DNA of 64,000 bases from Tsuneonella deserti (GCF_014644315.1 NZ_BMKL01000001.1:1561001-1625000), one strand, 5' to 3'; shown: positions 35,759-45,451, counted from the first letter of the stretch. The notes: a model not told the origin generated them from the letters alone. Translations and numbers: made by a program.

Positions 35759-37819
35759 ATGAACCGTATCAAGACCACGACTGCCCGCGCGCTTCTCGGC
35801 GCCACCGCACTGGCGCTTTCGCTCACTGCCGCTCCCACCTTCGCGCAGAACGCATTGGCCGACGACAGCCAGCAGATCGTCGTCACCGGCCGGCCCGCGA
35901 TCGGTGACTTCGGCGTCGACCTGTCCACCCGCGACCTGTCGGTTAAGCCGGGCGACGACTTCGAGAAATATGCCAGCGGGAGCTGGATCGCGAAGACGGA
36001 AATCCCAAGCGACCGCCCCTCGACCGGCAGCTTCACCGACCTGCACGAGAACACCCAGCAGCAGGTTCAGCAGATCGTCACCAAGGCTCCCGCCGGGGCC
36101 AAGTTCGGCGCGCTCTACGCCAGCTATCTCGACGAGAAGACGCTCGAGCGCCGCGGCCTGGCACCGCTGATGCAGGACCTCGCCACGGTCCGCGCGATCG
36201 ACGACAAGACCGAATTCGCGCGCTTCATGGGATCGACCTATGGCCGCTTCGGCATCACCCTGTTCGGCGGCGGCGCCTATGCCGATACCGCCGATCCGAC
36301 CGTCAACTCGTTCTGGTTCGGCCAGAGCGGCCTCGGGCTGCCGGACAAGGATTACTATTTCAAGCCCGACTACGCGAAGCAGCGCGCCGCCTATCTCGAC
36401 TATATCGAGCGCACGATGAAGGCGGTGGGCAATCCCGACCCCTCGGAGGCCGCCAGCCGCATCATGGCGTTCGAGACCGAGATCGCATCGCTGAGCTGGG
36501 ACACCGCCGACCGGCGCGACATCACCAAGATCAACAACCCGATGTCGAGCGCCGAGTTGGCCGCGTTCGCTCCGGGGATCGACTGGAACGCCTTCTTCGA
36601 AGGCCACGGCGTCGCGCCGCAGAAGCGGATGATCGTTAACGAGACCACCGCGATCAGGGGCCTTTCCGCGCTCTACGATGCGGTGCCGCTAGAAACCCTG
36701 AAGCTGTGGGAGGAATTCCACGTCGCGGACCAGGCTTCGCCCTATCTCAACAAGAAGATGGTCGACAGCCGTTTCGCGTTCACCAGCACGCTGTCCGGCG
36801 TGACCGAGCAACGCCCGCGCTGGAAGCGGGCGATCGACATGGTCAACGGGTCGCTGGGCGAGGATGTCGGCCAGGGCTACGTCAACGAGTTCTTCCCGCA
36901 GGTCGCGAAGGACCGGATGGAAGACCTCGTGAAGAACCTGAAGCTGGCGATGGGCGACCGGATTCGTGGCAACAGCTGGATGGGCGAGGCGACCAAGCAG
37001 GCCGCGTTCGAGAAGCTGTCGAAGATGGATGTCATGGTCGGCTATCCCGAGAAGTGGCGCGATTTCTCGGGCCTCGCGATCTCACCGAACGATCTCTACG
37101 CCAACGCCGTCAACGCGACGAAGTTCAATGCCGACTACGCCCTCGCCGATGTCGGCAAGCCGGTCGACCGGAAGAAGTGGGGCATGAACCCGCAGACGGT
37201 GAACGCCTACAACGGCGGGCTGGAGAACAAGATCGTATTCCCCGCCGGCATCCTGCAGCCGCCGTTCTTCGATGCCTACGCCGACCCTGCGGTCAACTAT
37301 GGCGCGATCGGCGTGGTAATCGGACACGAGATCAGCCACGGTTTCGACGACCAGGGCCGCAAGATCGACGCCAACGGCGCGGTGCGGGACTGGTGGACGC
37401 CCGAGGACGCCGCCCGTTTCGAGGCGGAGGCCAAGGAATTCGGCAAGCAGTACGCGGCGTTCGAAGTGGTGCCGGGCGCTTTCATCAACCCTGAACTGAC
37501 GATGGGCGAGAACATCGCCGACTTCGCCGGCGTGATGGTCGCGCTCGACGCTTACCACCGCTCGCTGGGCGGCAAGCCCGCGCCGGTGATCGATGGCCTG
37601 ACCGGCGACCAGCGCTTCTTCCTCGCCTATGCCCAGGTGTGGAAGAACAAGGCGCGCGAGGACGCGCTGCGCAACCAGGTGACCACCGATCCGCACAGCC
37701 CCGCGCGCTACCGCACGATCGCTCCGTTGCGGAATGTCGATGCCTGGTACGAAGCGTTCAACGTCGGCCCGCAGGACGCGATGTACATCGCGCCCGAAAA
37801 GCGGGTGCACATCTGGTAG
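35759..37819 (+). CDS. Exported M13-family (neprilysin/PepO-like) metallopeptidase
   Basis: A 686-residue zinc peptidase with a signal peptide ending in APTFA near residue 27. The N-terminal M13 domain begins KPGDDFEKYASGSWIAKTEI; the C-terminal catalytic domain has NAYNGGLENKIVFPAGIL, the zinc motif VIGHEISHGFDDQG near residue 523, the third ligand Glu in TMGENIADFAG and the terminal NVGPQDAMYIAPEKRVHIW. All catalytic residues are present. It probably degrades peptides in the periplasm. An in-frame ATG nine codons upstream is possible. thpR follows after 25 bases. Confidence 0.94.
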   Translation: MNRIKTTTARALLGATALALSLTAAPTFAQNALADDSQQIVVTGRPAIGDFGVDLSTRDLSVKPGDDFEKYASGSWIAKTEIPSDRPSTGSFTDLHENTQQQVQQIVTKAPAGAKFGALYASYLDEKTLERRGLAPLMQDLATVRAIDDKTEFARFMGSTYGRFGITLFGGGAYADTADPTVNSFWFGQSGLGLPDKDYYFKPDYAKQRAAYLDYIERTMKAVGNPDPSEAASRIMAFETEIASLSWDTADRRDITKINNPMSSAELAAFAPGIDWNAFFEGHGVAPQKRMIVNETTAIRGLSALYDAVPLETLKLWEEFHVADQASPYLNKKMVDSRFAFTSTLSGVTEQRPRWKRAIDMVNGSLGEDVGQGYVNEFFPQVAKDRMEDLVKNLKLAMGDRIRGNSWMGEATKQAAFEKLSKMDVMVGYPEKWRDFSGLAISPNDLYANAVNATKFNADYALADVGKPVDRKKWGMNPQTVNAYNGGLENKIVFPAGILQPPFFDAYADPAVNYGAIGVVIGHEISHGFDDQGRKIDANGAVRDWWTPEDAARFEAEAKEFGKQYAAFEVVPGAFINPELTMGENIADFAGVMVALDAYHRSLGGKPAPVIDGLTGDQRFFLAYAQVWKNKAREDALRNQVTTDPHSPARYRTIAPLRNVDAWYEAFNVGPQDAMYIAPEKRVHIW

Positions 37820-37844
37820 GCGCCGGCCACCGTCCGGAGCGCGC

Positions 37845-38381
37845 ATGAACCGCCTGTTCGTCGCGCTCCGGCCGCCCGCTCCGGTGCGGGATGCGTTGCT
37901 CGATCTCATGGACGGGGTCGAGGGTGCTCGCTGGCAGGACGAGGACCAGCTTCACCTGACGCTGCGCTTCGTGGGCGAGGTCGATGCGCCCCTCGCCAAC
38001 GATCTTGCTGCTGCACTCGGGGGGATAAATTCCCCGCCTTTCGAAACGGAACTGGCCGGGGTGGGCTATTTCCAGCGCAAGGGGCGGCCCACCGCGCTGT
38101 GGGCGCGGCCCGCGCCCTGCGCGCCCCTCGACATCCTGCAGCGCAAGGTCGAGCGGGTCTGCCAGCAGATCGGGCTGGAGCCTGAACACCGCAAGTTCAC
38201 CCCGCACGTAACGCTCGCCCGGCTGGGGCGTCATGCGGGGCCGATCAATGGCTGGCTCGCGGAGCATGGGACGTTCAGGACCGGGTCATGGCAGGTAGGC
38301 GAGTTCCGCCTCTACGAAAGCACCCTCAATGCTGGCGGATCGCAGTACGATCCGGTGGCAAGCTACCGTCTGCAGGCTTGA
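37845..38381 (+). CDS. thpR: RNA 2',3'-cyclic phosphodiesterase
   Basis: A 178-residue 2H phosphoesterase. The two HxTx motifs are QLHLTLRFVGEV near residue 39 and KFTPHVTLARLG near residue 126. MNRLFVALRPPAPVRDAL is the common start. In vitro such enzymes open 2',3'-cyclic phosphates on RNA or act in reverse as ligases; the cellular role is not clear. It is set between two exported metallopeptidase genes but has no obvious link to them. Confidence 0.92.
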   Translation: MNRLFVALRPPAPVRDALLDLMDGVEGARWQDEDQLHLTLRFVGEVDAPLANDLAAALGGINSPPFETELAGVGYFQRKGRPTALWARPAPCAPLDILQRKVERVCQQIGLEPEHRKFTPHVTLARLGRHAGPINGWLAEHGTFRTGSWQVGEFRLYESTLNAGGSQYDPVASYRLQA

Positions 38382-38490
38382 CGGCGAGCTTCCGGTTGCA
38401 CAGGCAACCAGTTCGCGCGATGCCGCACCACCGATGATGCGAGCGCTCGTTCCGCAGCGCTGTCGCGCATAATCTCCGGGAGATTTTCTT

Positions 38491-40707
38491 TTGATCAAGA
38501 CCAGGCTTTTCGCCGCAGCCGCTCTCGGAGCGCTGCTTGCAGGATGCACCACGATGCCAGAAGCAATGGACCGGCCCGCCACGGCCACCCCGGCGATCCC
38601 GGAAGGAACCGGCTACTTCGCCTCCGACAGCACGCTGCCGCTGCGCGCGCCCGATTTCACCAAGATCTCGGATGCCGATTTCAAGCCCGCGTTCGAGCAG
38701 GGCATGGCAATCCAGCAGGCCGAAGTGGCGGCGATCGCCGGCAACCCGGCCGCGCCGACGTTCGAGAACACGATCGTCGCGCTCGAACGATCGGGCAAGA
38801 TGCTGAGCCGCGTGGGCATCGTTTTCGGGGCGCTGACGGGGGCCAACACCAATGACACGCTCGATGCGATCGACGCCGAGATCAGCCCCAGGCTGGCGGC
38901 CCACTCCGATGCGATCAACCTCAACCCGGAACTCTTCGCCCGCGTGAAGGCGGTCTATGATCAGCGCGCCTCGCTCAACCTCGATACCGAGGACGCAAAG
39001 CTGCTGGAAGAAACCTACAAGGGAATGGTCCACGCCGGCGCCCAGCTGACGCCGGCGCAGAAGGAGCAGGTCAAGGCGATCAACACCCGCCTGTCGACCG
39101 CGACCACCAACTTCGGCCAGACGCTGACCCAGGCGACGAAGGATGCCGCGCTGGTGATCGCCGATCAGGCGCGCCTCGCCGGCCTGTCGGATGCCGATAT
39201 CGAAGCGGCGAAGAAGGCGGCAACCGAGCGCGGCGTTCCGGGCAAAGCCGTCGTCGCGCTGCAGAACACCACCCAGCAGCCGGCGCTCGCCACGCTCAAG
39301 GACCGCGCCACGCGCGAGGCTCTGTTCGACGCAAGCTGGAACCGTGCCGAGAAGGGGGGCGCGAACGATACCCGCGCGCTGGTGGCCGAGATCGTGCAAC
39401 TCCGCGCGCAAAAGGCCGCGCTGTTCGGCGACCCGGACTGGGCGACCTACCAGATGTGGGATCGCATGGCGAAGAACCCCAGGACCGCGCTCGACTTCAT
39501 GCAGCAGATGGTCCCCGCGCTCGAGGCCACGCAGCGCCGCGACGCCGCCGCGCTCAACGCCGAGATCAAGGCCAGCGGCGGCAACTTTACGGTCAAGCCG
39601 TGGGACTGGGCGATGTACGCCGACAAGCTCAAGGCCAAGAAGTTCGCCCTCGATGAGGACGCGGTGAAGCCCTACTTCGAGATGAAGCGCGTGCTGGAGG
39701 ACGGCGTTTTTTTCGCCGCCAACAAGCTCTACGGCCTCAGCTTCAAGCAGCGCACCGACCTGCCGGTCTACAATCCGGACGTGTGGACCTACGACGTCAC
39801 CGACCGCGACGGCAGCCAGCTGGGCATCTTCTATTTCGATCCGTTCCAGCGCGACAACAAGCGCGGCGGGGCATGGATGAGCAACTTCGTCGAGCAGTCG
39901 AAGATCGAAGGCACCAAGCCGGTGATCTACAACGTCCACAACATCCCCAAGGCGCCCGAGGGCCAGCCGCAGCTGATCAGCTTCGACTGGGTGGAGACGA
40001 TGTTCCACGAATTCGGCCACGCGCTGCACGGCTTCTTCGCCAACCAGAAGTACGAGAGCCTGTCCGGCACGGCGACCGCGCGCGACTTCGTCGAGTATCC
40101 GAGCCAGGTGAACGAAATGTGGGCCAGCTACCCCGAAGTGCTGGCGAACTACGCCAGGCACTACAAGACCGGGGAGCCGATCCCGCAGGCGCTGATCGAC
40201 AAGATCCAGGCCGCCTCGAAGTTCGACCAGGGCTACCAGTTCGGCGAAACTGTCGAGGCCGCCCTGCTCGACATGAAGTGGCACGCCCTGACGCCGCAGC
40301 AGGCCGCGGCGATCAACACTCCCGAAGCGGTGAGCGCATTCGAGGCGAAGGCCCTGGGCGAACTCGGCCTTGCCGTCGATCTCGTTCCGCCGCGCTACCG
40401 GACGAGCTATTTCCGTCACATCTTCTCCGATCCGGCGGGGTATTCGGCGGGCTACTATTCGTACCTGTGGACGCAGATGCTCGACCGCGACAGCCGCAAG
40501 TGGTTCATGGACCACGGCGGCCTGACCCGCGAGAACGGCGACCACTTCCGCGCCACCGTGCTCAGCCAGGGCGGCACGCAGGACTACTTCGATATGTACC
40601 GGAAGTTCAGCGGTCACGAGCCCGACGTTCAGCCCATGCTCGAGGCGCTCGGCCTGAGCGGCGGCAATGAAGGAACCGTGCCCAGCACGGGTGACGAGAC
40701 GAACTAA
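38491..40707 (+). CDS. dcp: M3-family peptidyl-dipeptidase (Dcp-like), lipoprotein
   Basis: A 738-residue zinc peptidase beginning with a TTG codon preceded by GGGAG. The N-terminus IKTRLFAAAALGALLAGC has a lipobox, so it is probably a lipoprotein rather than cytoplasmic. The M3 domain contains LISFDWVETMFHEFGHALHG with the HEFGH zinc site near residue 505 and TARDFVEYPSQVNEMW, GYQFGETVEAALLDM and SYFRHIFSDPAGYSAGYYSY. Dcp removes C-terminal dipeptides. It ends with a four-base overlap (CTAA) with the convergent ABC ATPase gene. Confidence 0.92.
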   Translation: MIKTRLFAAAALGALLAGCTTMPEAMDRPATATPAIPEGTGYFASDSTLPLRAPDFTKISDADFKPAFEQGMAIQQAEVAAIAGNPAAPTFENTIVALERSGKMLSRVGIVFGALTGANTNDTLDAIDAEISPRLAAHSDAINLNPELFARVKAVYDQRASLNLDTEDAKLLEETYKGMVHAGAQLTPAQKEQVKAINTRLSTATTNFGQTLTQATKDAALVIADQARLAGLSDADIEAAKKAATERGVPGKAVVALQNTTQQPALATLKDRATREALFDASWNRAEKGGANDTRALVAEIVQLRAQKAALFGDPDWATYQMWDRMAKNPRTALDFMQQMVPALEATQRRDAAALNAEIKASGGNFTVKPWDWAMYADKLKAKKFALDEDAVKPYFEMKRVLEDGVFFAANKLYGLSFKQRTDLPVYNPDVWTYDVTDRDGSQLGIFYFDPFQRDNKRGGAWMSNFVEQSKIEGTKPVIYNVHNIPKAPEGQPQLISFDWVETMFHEFGHALHGFFANQKYESLSGTATARDFVEYPSQVNEMWASYPEVLANYARHYKTGEPIPQALIDKIQAASKFDQGYQFGETVEAALLDMKWHALTPQQAAAINTPEAVSAFEAKALGELGLAVDLVPPRYRTSYFRHIFSDPAGYSAGYYSYLWTQMLDRDSRKWFMDHGGLTRENGDHFRATVLSQGGTQDYFDMYRKFSGHEPDVQPMLEALGLSGGNEGTVPSTGDETN

Positions 40708-41432
40708 ATCGCCACCAGCGCCCGCGCGCCCGGCTCTCCCAGCCAGCGCGCGGGGACGCGCCAGACCCGTTCGATAACCGTGGCCGACAGTGCTTCCCCG
40801 GGAGCACCGTCGGCCACTTTCGTTCCGCCATCGAGCACGATTACCCGGTCGGCGTGATTCATCGCCAGCGTGAGGTCATGGAGCACCAGCACCACACCCG
40901 CGCCTGCGTTTGCCGCACGCCGCAGGTGCGCGAGTAGCGCGAGCTGATGGGCGAGGTCGAGCGCGGCCAGCGGTTCGTCGGCCAGGATCCATTGCGGCTC
41001 GCCTGCCAGGACCCGCGCGAGAAGCACACGCGCCTTCTCTCCGCCCGAGAGAAGCGATACCGGCCGGTCTGCCAGCGGCACCAGATCGAGCGCGACGAGC
41101 GCCGCGCCCACCTGGGCCTGCCCCCGGTCACGGTGCGGCAGGCGTCCGAGCGCGACGAGGCTGCTTACCGATACGTCCCAGGCGATCTCCCCCTCCTGCG
41201 GCAGATAGCCGATCGCCTTCGCCCGCTCCCGCGGGTGGAGCGAGGCAAGGTCCGCGCTTCCAAGAGTGACGCGGCCCTCGTAGGGCACGAGCAGGCCTGC
41301 GAGGCACTGCAGCAGGCTGGACTTTCCGGCTCCGTTAGGTCCGCAGATGGCGGTGATGCGGCCGGGCTCCAGCCGGGCGGAGATGCCCGCGAGCCGTCCG
41401 GCAAGGGAGAGGCCGCTTCCTTCCAGGATCAT
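40704..41432 (-). CDS. btuD: Cobalamin ABC transporter ATP-binding protein
   Basis: A 242-residue ATPase: Walker A ICGPNGAGKSSLLQCLAGLL near residue 30, Q-loop IGYLPQEGEIAWDV, signature LLSGGEKARVLLARVLAG, Walker B WILADEPLAALD and the switch His in VLVLHDLTLAM. It belongs to the FepC/BtuD/HmuV group that powers import of cobalamin or siderophores. B12 is inferred from the upstream riboswitch. The ATG at 41432 overlaps the permease stop (ATGA); a longer in-frame start at 41540 lies inside the permease gene. Confidence 0.86.
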   Translation of the reverse strand: MILEGSGLSLAGRLAGISARLEPGRITAICGPNGAGKSSLLQCLAGLLVPYEGRVTLGSADLASLHPRERAKAIGYLPQEGEIAWDVSVSSLVALGRLPHRDRGQAQVGAALVALDLVPLADRPVSLLSGGEKARVLLARVLAGEPQWILADEPLAALDLAHQLALLAHLRRAANAGAGVVLVLHDLTLAMNHADRVIVLDGGTKVADGAPGEALSATVIERVWRVPARWLGEPGARALVAI

Positions 41433-42334
41433 GCCAGCCCCCGCCTCATCCGCAAGAGCAGCCACAGGAAGAACGGCGCGCCGACGAGGCTGAGCGCGAT
41501 CCCGAGCCGCAACTCCGTGACAAGGGGCAGGACCCGGCACAGGCTGTCGGCCACCAGCACCAGCAGCGCTCCCGCCAGCGCGCTCGGCACCAGCAGCGAG
41601 GATGGCCGGCGATCGGTCAGGGGGCGGACGAGGTGCGGCACGATCAGGCCGACGAAGCCGACGATGCCCGCCACCGCCACCCCGCTGCCCACCGTCAGCC
41701 CGACGCCGGCGATCAGCCAGGCCTGCAGCCGCCGCGACTGCATTCCCAGGCTACGCGCCGCGCTCTCTCCCAGAACCAGCGCATCGAGATCGCGCGCGGC
41801 CATCGCCAGGCAGCCGATTCCGGCGAGCGTGAGCGGCACGGCAATCCACACCTCGCGCCACGAGCGGTCGGTCAGCGCGCCCATCAGCCAGGTCACGATC
41901 TCGCTCATCGCGAAAGCGTTGGGGGCCAGGCTGATCGCGAGGCTCGTGAGCGCGCCGGCGAGGCTGGCGATCATCATCCCGGCCAGCGTGAACAGCGCGA
42001 TGCCCGAACTCCGCCCGGCGATCAGCGCGAGCAGTGCCATGGCCCCCGCCGCGCCGAGCAACGCGAACAGCGGCAACAGCCAGGCCGAAGCCATGCCCAG
42101 CCACAGGCTCGCCACCGCGCCCAGAGCGGCACCGGGAGCGATGCCGAAAAGCCCCGGGTCGGCCAGGGGATTGCGCAGGTATCCCTGCATCGCCGCGCCG
42201 CTCGCCCCCAACCCCGCGCCGATGGTCAACCCCAGCACCGCGCGTGGCAGGCGTAGCCCGGCGAGGATTGCCGCCGCGTTGCGCGTATTCGACGGGTCGA
42301 GCCAGACGCGCCCCGCGATCAGCGAAAGCGGCAC
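41429..42334 (-). CDS. btuC: Cobalamin ABC transporter permease (FecCD/BtuC family)
   Basis: At least 301 residues with about nine transmembrane helices. FecCD motifs: RLPRAVLGLTIGAGLGASGA, AMQGYLRNPLADPGLFGIAP, GAALGAVASLWL and GIVGFVGLIVPHLVRPLT. The GTG at 42334 is the first conventional start but leaves out the first half of helix 1; the frame stays open upstream, and a CTG at 42379 that overlaps the btuF stop (CTGA) would restore LTRPVPLLLALIAVTVP. So the real start may be non-canonical. It is the channel subunit of the operon btuB-btuF-btuC-btuD. Confidence 0.85.
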   Translation of the reverse strand: MPLSLIAGRVWLDPSNTRNAAAILAGLRLPRAVLGLTIGAGLGASGAAMQGYLRNPLADPGLFGIAPGAALGAVASLWLGMASAWLLPLFALLGAAGAMALLALIAGRSSGIALFTLAGMMIASLAGALTSLAISLAPNAFAMSEIVTWLMGALTDRSWREVWIAVPLTLAGIGCLAMAARDLDALVLGESAARSLGMQSRRLQAWLIAGVGLTVGSGVAVAGIVGFVGLIVPHLVRPLTDRRPSSLLVPSALAGALLVLVADSLCRVLPLVTELRLGIALSLVGAPFFLWLLLRMRRGLA

Positions 42335-42375
42335 CGTGACGGCGATAAGCGCGAGGAGAAGAGGGACCGGGCGGG

Positions 42376-43179
42376 TCAGAAGCTTCGCCGGATTTCCGCG
42401 AGCCGCTTGGCCGCACGGATAATGGTCGGTCCGCCGCAGTAAAGCAGCGCGGGATCGAACGCCGCGCGGTCCATCCCCGGGACACTGTCCAGCAGCGGGT
42501 GGCGCTGGCCGCGCTCGTTGCCGGCGACCAGCAGGACCCGCGGCGGATCGGACAGCAGGCGCTCGAGCGAGAGGTAATCGGCCTGCCCCATTCCCCGTGC
42601 GGCGCTCTGGTTTGCGAAGCCAGTCCTGCGCATGAGCTCGCTCACCAGGGCGCCCTCACCCGGCACGATGCCATCGGGCTGCCACAGGACCGCACGCACC
42701 GGAGGCCCGTCCGATTGCGCGGCAGAAAGAGCGGACTCGATACGGCCAATCAGAGCCGCTCCCCTTTCCGGGTGTCCGGACATCACGGCGAGCTGCCGCA
42801 CCTGGGCCTCGCTCTCCGCTACGGTGGACGCGATGCCCAGCGTCTCCACCCGCACACCGAGCCTCTCGAACGCGGCGCGCGTCGCGGGGTCCATGAAAGC
42901 GCTGCCCACCACCACGTCGGGATCGAGCGCGAGAACTTCCTCCACGGTGCCCCCGGTCGCACGGAAACGGCGCGCTACGTCCAGCGGCATCGAGGTGCCG
43001 CGCGGATCGTGACTGTAATGGCTGATGGCGAGGATCTGCGGCGGATCGGCGACCTCGGCGAGTATGGCGTCGCTGCACGGATTGAGGCTGACGATCGTGG
43101 GCTGCGGGCGCGGAGCAGCCGCCCGTGGCTCCCCCACGCAACCGGCGAGCAGCGCCAGCGAAGCGAGCCATGCCTTCAC
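42376..43179 (-). CDS. btuF: Cobalamin-binding periplasmic protein
   Basis: A 267-residue protein with signal peptide and lipobox MKAWLASLALLAGC, so probably a lipoprotein. The class III substrate-binding fold is visible: RPQPTIVSLNPCSDAILAEV, then ILAISHYSHDP, VEEVLALDPDVVVGS and VRVETLGIAST. Such proteins pass vitamin B12 or iron chelates to FecCD permeases. Its ATG overlaps the btuB stop (ATGA, 43176-43179), which supports coupled expression under the riboswitch. Confidence 0.85.
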   Translation of the reverse strand: MKAWLASLALLAGCVGEPRAAAPRPQPTIVSLNPCSDAILAEVADPPQILAISHYSHDPRGTSMPLDVARRFRATGGTVEEVLALDPDVVVGSAFMDPATRAAFERLGVRVETLGIASTVAESEAQVRQLAVMSGHPERGAALIGRIESALSAAQSDGPPVRAVLWQPDGIVPGEGALVSELMRRTGFANQSAARGMGQADYLSLERLLSDPPRVLLVAGNERGQRHPLLDSVPGMDRAAFDPALLYCGGPTIIRAAKRLAEIRRSF

Positions 43180-45020
43180 AACTTGAGCCGCGCCCCGGCG
43201 AACGCCGCCCTGCCGCGCGTGCCGTAACCGGCTACCTCGGTATAGCGCGCATCGAACAGGTTCTCGATCCGGCCGAACAGCTCTAGCTGCTCGCCCAGCG
43301 GAACCGCCGCGCGCAGGTCCGCCAGCACGTATCCGTCGAGACGGACGAAATTGCCGGCATCGTCGTAGCTGTCGCCAACCAGCCGCACGTCGCTGCCCAG
43401 CATCACGCCCATTGGCGCGGCCCAGTCGAGCGTGGCGGTCAGCGCGTGGCGGGGACGGCGCGCGAGTCCGGCACCGGTCGCCCGGTCCTGGGCATCGAGA
43501 TAGCTGTACGCAAGCGTGGTGCGCAGCCGTCCGGTCGGCGCCAGGCCGAACTCGACCTCGAACCCCTGCGCGCGGGCACGGCCGATATTGTCATAGGTGC
43601 CCAACGGGCGTCCGGCGCAGATGCCGGAGGTTTTCTCGAAGCAGGAAACGAAGTCGATGAGATCGGTGGAATCGCGGCGGTAGAGTGTCACCGCGCCCCA
43701 GGTCGGTTCCGTCCGCTTGCGCCAGGCAAGACCAAGGTCGAAACTGCTGCTGCGCTCGGGCCGGAGGGCGGCATTGCCGTATTCGGACAGGAGCTGGAAC
43801 AGGGTTGGCGCCTTGAACCCCTCGCCATACGATGCGCGGAGCCGCAGGTCCTTGGCGACGGCGTAGCTGAGATCCGCCCCGATGCTCGTCTCCCCGCCGA
43901 AGCGTGCGTGGCGGTCGTGCCGCAGTCCGGCATGGGCAGACAGCCCGCCATGCTCGATCCCCGCCTGTGCGTAGGCCCCCCAGATGCGGGTCTTCCGCGC
44001 GGCGTCGAACGAACTGGCAAAGCGGGTCCACTCGCCCTCGGCCCCGAAGTTGAGGATCAGCGGTCCGATCGGACGCCACTCCCCGCGAAGATCCACCCGG
44101 CGCGAATTGCCGTCGGTGGAGTAGGTGGGAACGCTTCCCAACTGCGGGTCGTAAGTTGCTCTTTCAGTGTCGGAAAACGAATAGGCGCCGCGCAGGTAGA
44201 GCAGCCCGCTATCGTAAATCGCGCCGGTGGCGCCGGTGTATTGCCGGGTGCGCTGGCTCTCGGCGGTGTCGGTGAAGACGTAGTCCGGCGCCGGGTAACC
44301 ATCGAGGTCGAGATCGCCTTTCGCGTACCGGCCGAGTGCAAACAACTCGAGGCTGGGAGAAAGGTAGGCGCGGGCCTGGCCGTTGGCCGACCATTGCTCG
44401 AACCCGTCGGGCTCGCTTCCGGACGCGGCCGCGGAGAACCCGTCGGTCCGCTGCCAACCGGCCGAACCGCCGAGGAAGAAGCTGTCGCTTCCGGTCCCTC
44501 CGCTCGCGCTGAGATATGTGCTGTCGTCGGACCCGTATTCAGCGCTGGCTAGCAGCCCCCGGCGGGCGCGAGTGGTGACCAGCAAGACCCCGCCGATGGC
44601 GTCGGAACCCCAGATGACCGAATTGGAGCCGCGCAGGAGATCGAGCTTCTCGATCTCGCCAGCCGCGAGGTTGGCGAAATCGAAGCCGCCGCCGGGAGCC
44701 GCGGCGTCTGCTACTCGCACGCCGTCGACGAGCACGAGCAACTGCTCCGCGCCCGCCCCCCGCACGCGGACGCCGGTGAAGGCGCCGGGAGGGCCGTTGC
44801 GGGTGATCGCCACCCCGGGAGCGCGGCGAAGCACGCGGGCGGGATCAGCGCCCTGAACCTCGTCAATCTCGGCCTGCCCGATGATCGTGACCGGCTGGCC
44901 GGTATCCTCGATCTCGCTGCGCGTGCCGGTGGCCGTTACCGTGATCGCCGTCTCTTCGGACTGGGCCGCCAAAGGCGCGGATACCAAGAGAGTCGACAGG
45001 AAAAACAGGTATTTCGACAT
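43176..45020 (-). CDS. btuB: TonB-dependent vitamin B12 receptor BtuB
   Basis: A 614-residue outer-membrane receptor with signal peptide MSKYLFFLSTLLVSAPLAA. The TonB box region is ETAITVTATGTRSEIEDTGQ; the plug holds QPVTIIGQAEIDEVQGADPA, VLRRAPGVAITRNGPPG, VLVDGVRVADAAAPGGGFDF and IEKLDLLRGSNSVIWGSDAI; beta-strands follow to the C-terminal FAGARLKL. The plug wording and the cobalamin riboswitch directly upstream identify BtuB. It is the first gene of the btuBFCD operon. Confidence 0.93.
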   Translation of the reverse strand: MSKYLFFLSTLLVSAPLAAQSEETAITVTATGTRSEIEDTGQPVTIIGQAEIDEVQGADPARVLRRAPGVAITRNGPPGAFTGVRVRGAGAEQLLVLVDGVRVADAAAPGGGFDFANLAAGEIEKLDLLRGSNSVIWGSDAIGGVLLVTTRARRGLLASAEYGSDDSTYLSASGGTGSDSFFLGGSAGWQRTDGFSAAASGSEPDGFEQWSANGQARAYLSPSLELFALGRYAKGDLDLDGYPAPDYVFTDTAESQRTRQYTGATGAIYDSGLLYLRGAYSFSDTERATYDPQLGSVPTYSTDGNSRRVDLRGEWRPIGPLILNFGAEGEWTRFASSFDAARKTRIWGAYAQAGIEHGGLSAHAGLRHDRHARFGGETSIGADLSYAVAKDLRLRASYGEGFKAPTLFQLLSEYGNAALRPERSSSFDLGLAWRKRTEPTWGAVTLYRRDSTDLIDFVSCFEKTSGICAGRPLGTYDNIGRARAQGFEVEFGLAPTGRLRTTLAYSYLDAQDRATGAGLARRPRHALTATLDWAAPMGVMLGSDVRLVGDSYDDAGNFVRLDGYVLADLRAAVPLGEQLELFGRIENLFDARYTEVAGYGTRGRAAFAGARLKL

Positions 45021-45128
45021 GAAAGCTCCCACAATGAACGAACACGCCGTCCATGCGGGTAACGCCGCCTGAGCGGCGCGTCCTCGCTGCAATCCGGTAC
45101 ACCCCGCCCGGCTTGCGGAACGACCATC

Positions 45129-45295
45129 GCGGGCAGGTCTCCTGGCTCCCGGATCTTCGCAGCCGGTCCGCCTTCCCGGTCACCCAGTGGCGTGTGGAGC
45201 GGCCGCTCCCCGGTCACAGTTGCGGGGGCAGCGGGGGCTTGTACCCCCTTCCCTCTTAGGCCCGGTTCCCCAGGCACCCGTGACGTCGCGGCGGC
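45129..45295 (-). promoter_or_regulatory. Cobalamin riboswitch
   Basis: On the minus strand, between 45295 and 45129: GGTGCCTGGGGAACCGGG, TAAGAGGGAA, GCCCCCGCTGCCCCCGCAAC, TGTGACCGGGGAGC, GCCACTGGGTGACCGGGAAG, then AGCCAGGAGACCTGCCCGC. These are the B12 box and the conserved core of the adenosylcobalamin riboswitch. The btuB start codon lies about 110 bases downstream, so the switch controls btuBFCD expression in response to B12. Confidence 0.93.
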
Positions 45296-45451
45296 TATAC
45301 GCCGGGCCGCCGGGGCAGGCAAGTTAAACCCCGGGCAGGCATCCGGATTAACCGTTCCGTCCCGCCTGTTCCGCCAAGGGACACCGCTCAACCCCGCGCT
45401 CGTCGAAACCAGGCCGGGCGCGTAAGCCTTCCCCCTCTTCGAGGAGCCGCA

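Noticed and set aside
38326..40617. 763-codon frame opposite the M3 peptidase gene
   Set aside because: Antisense to a clearly conserved gene; composition artefact.
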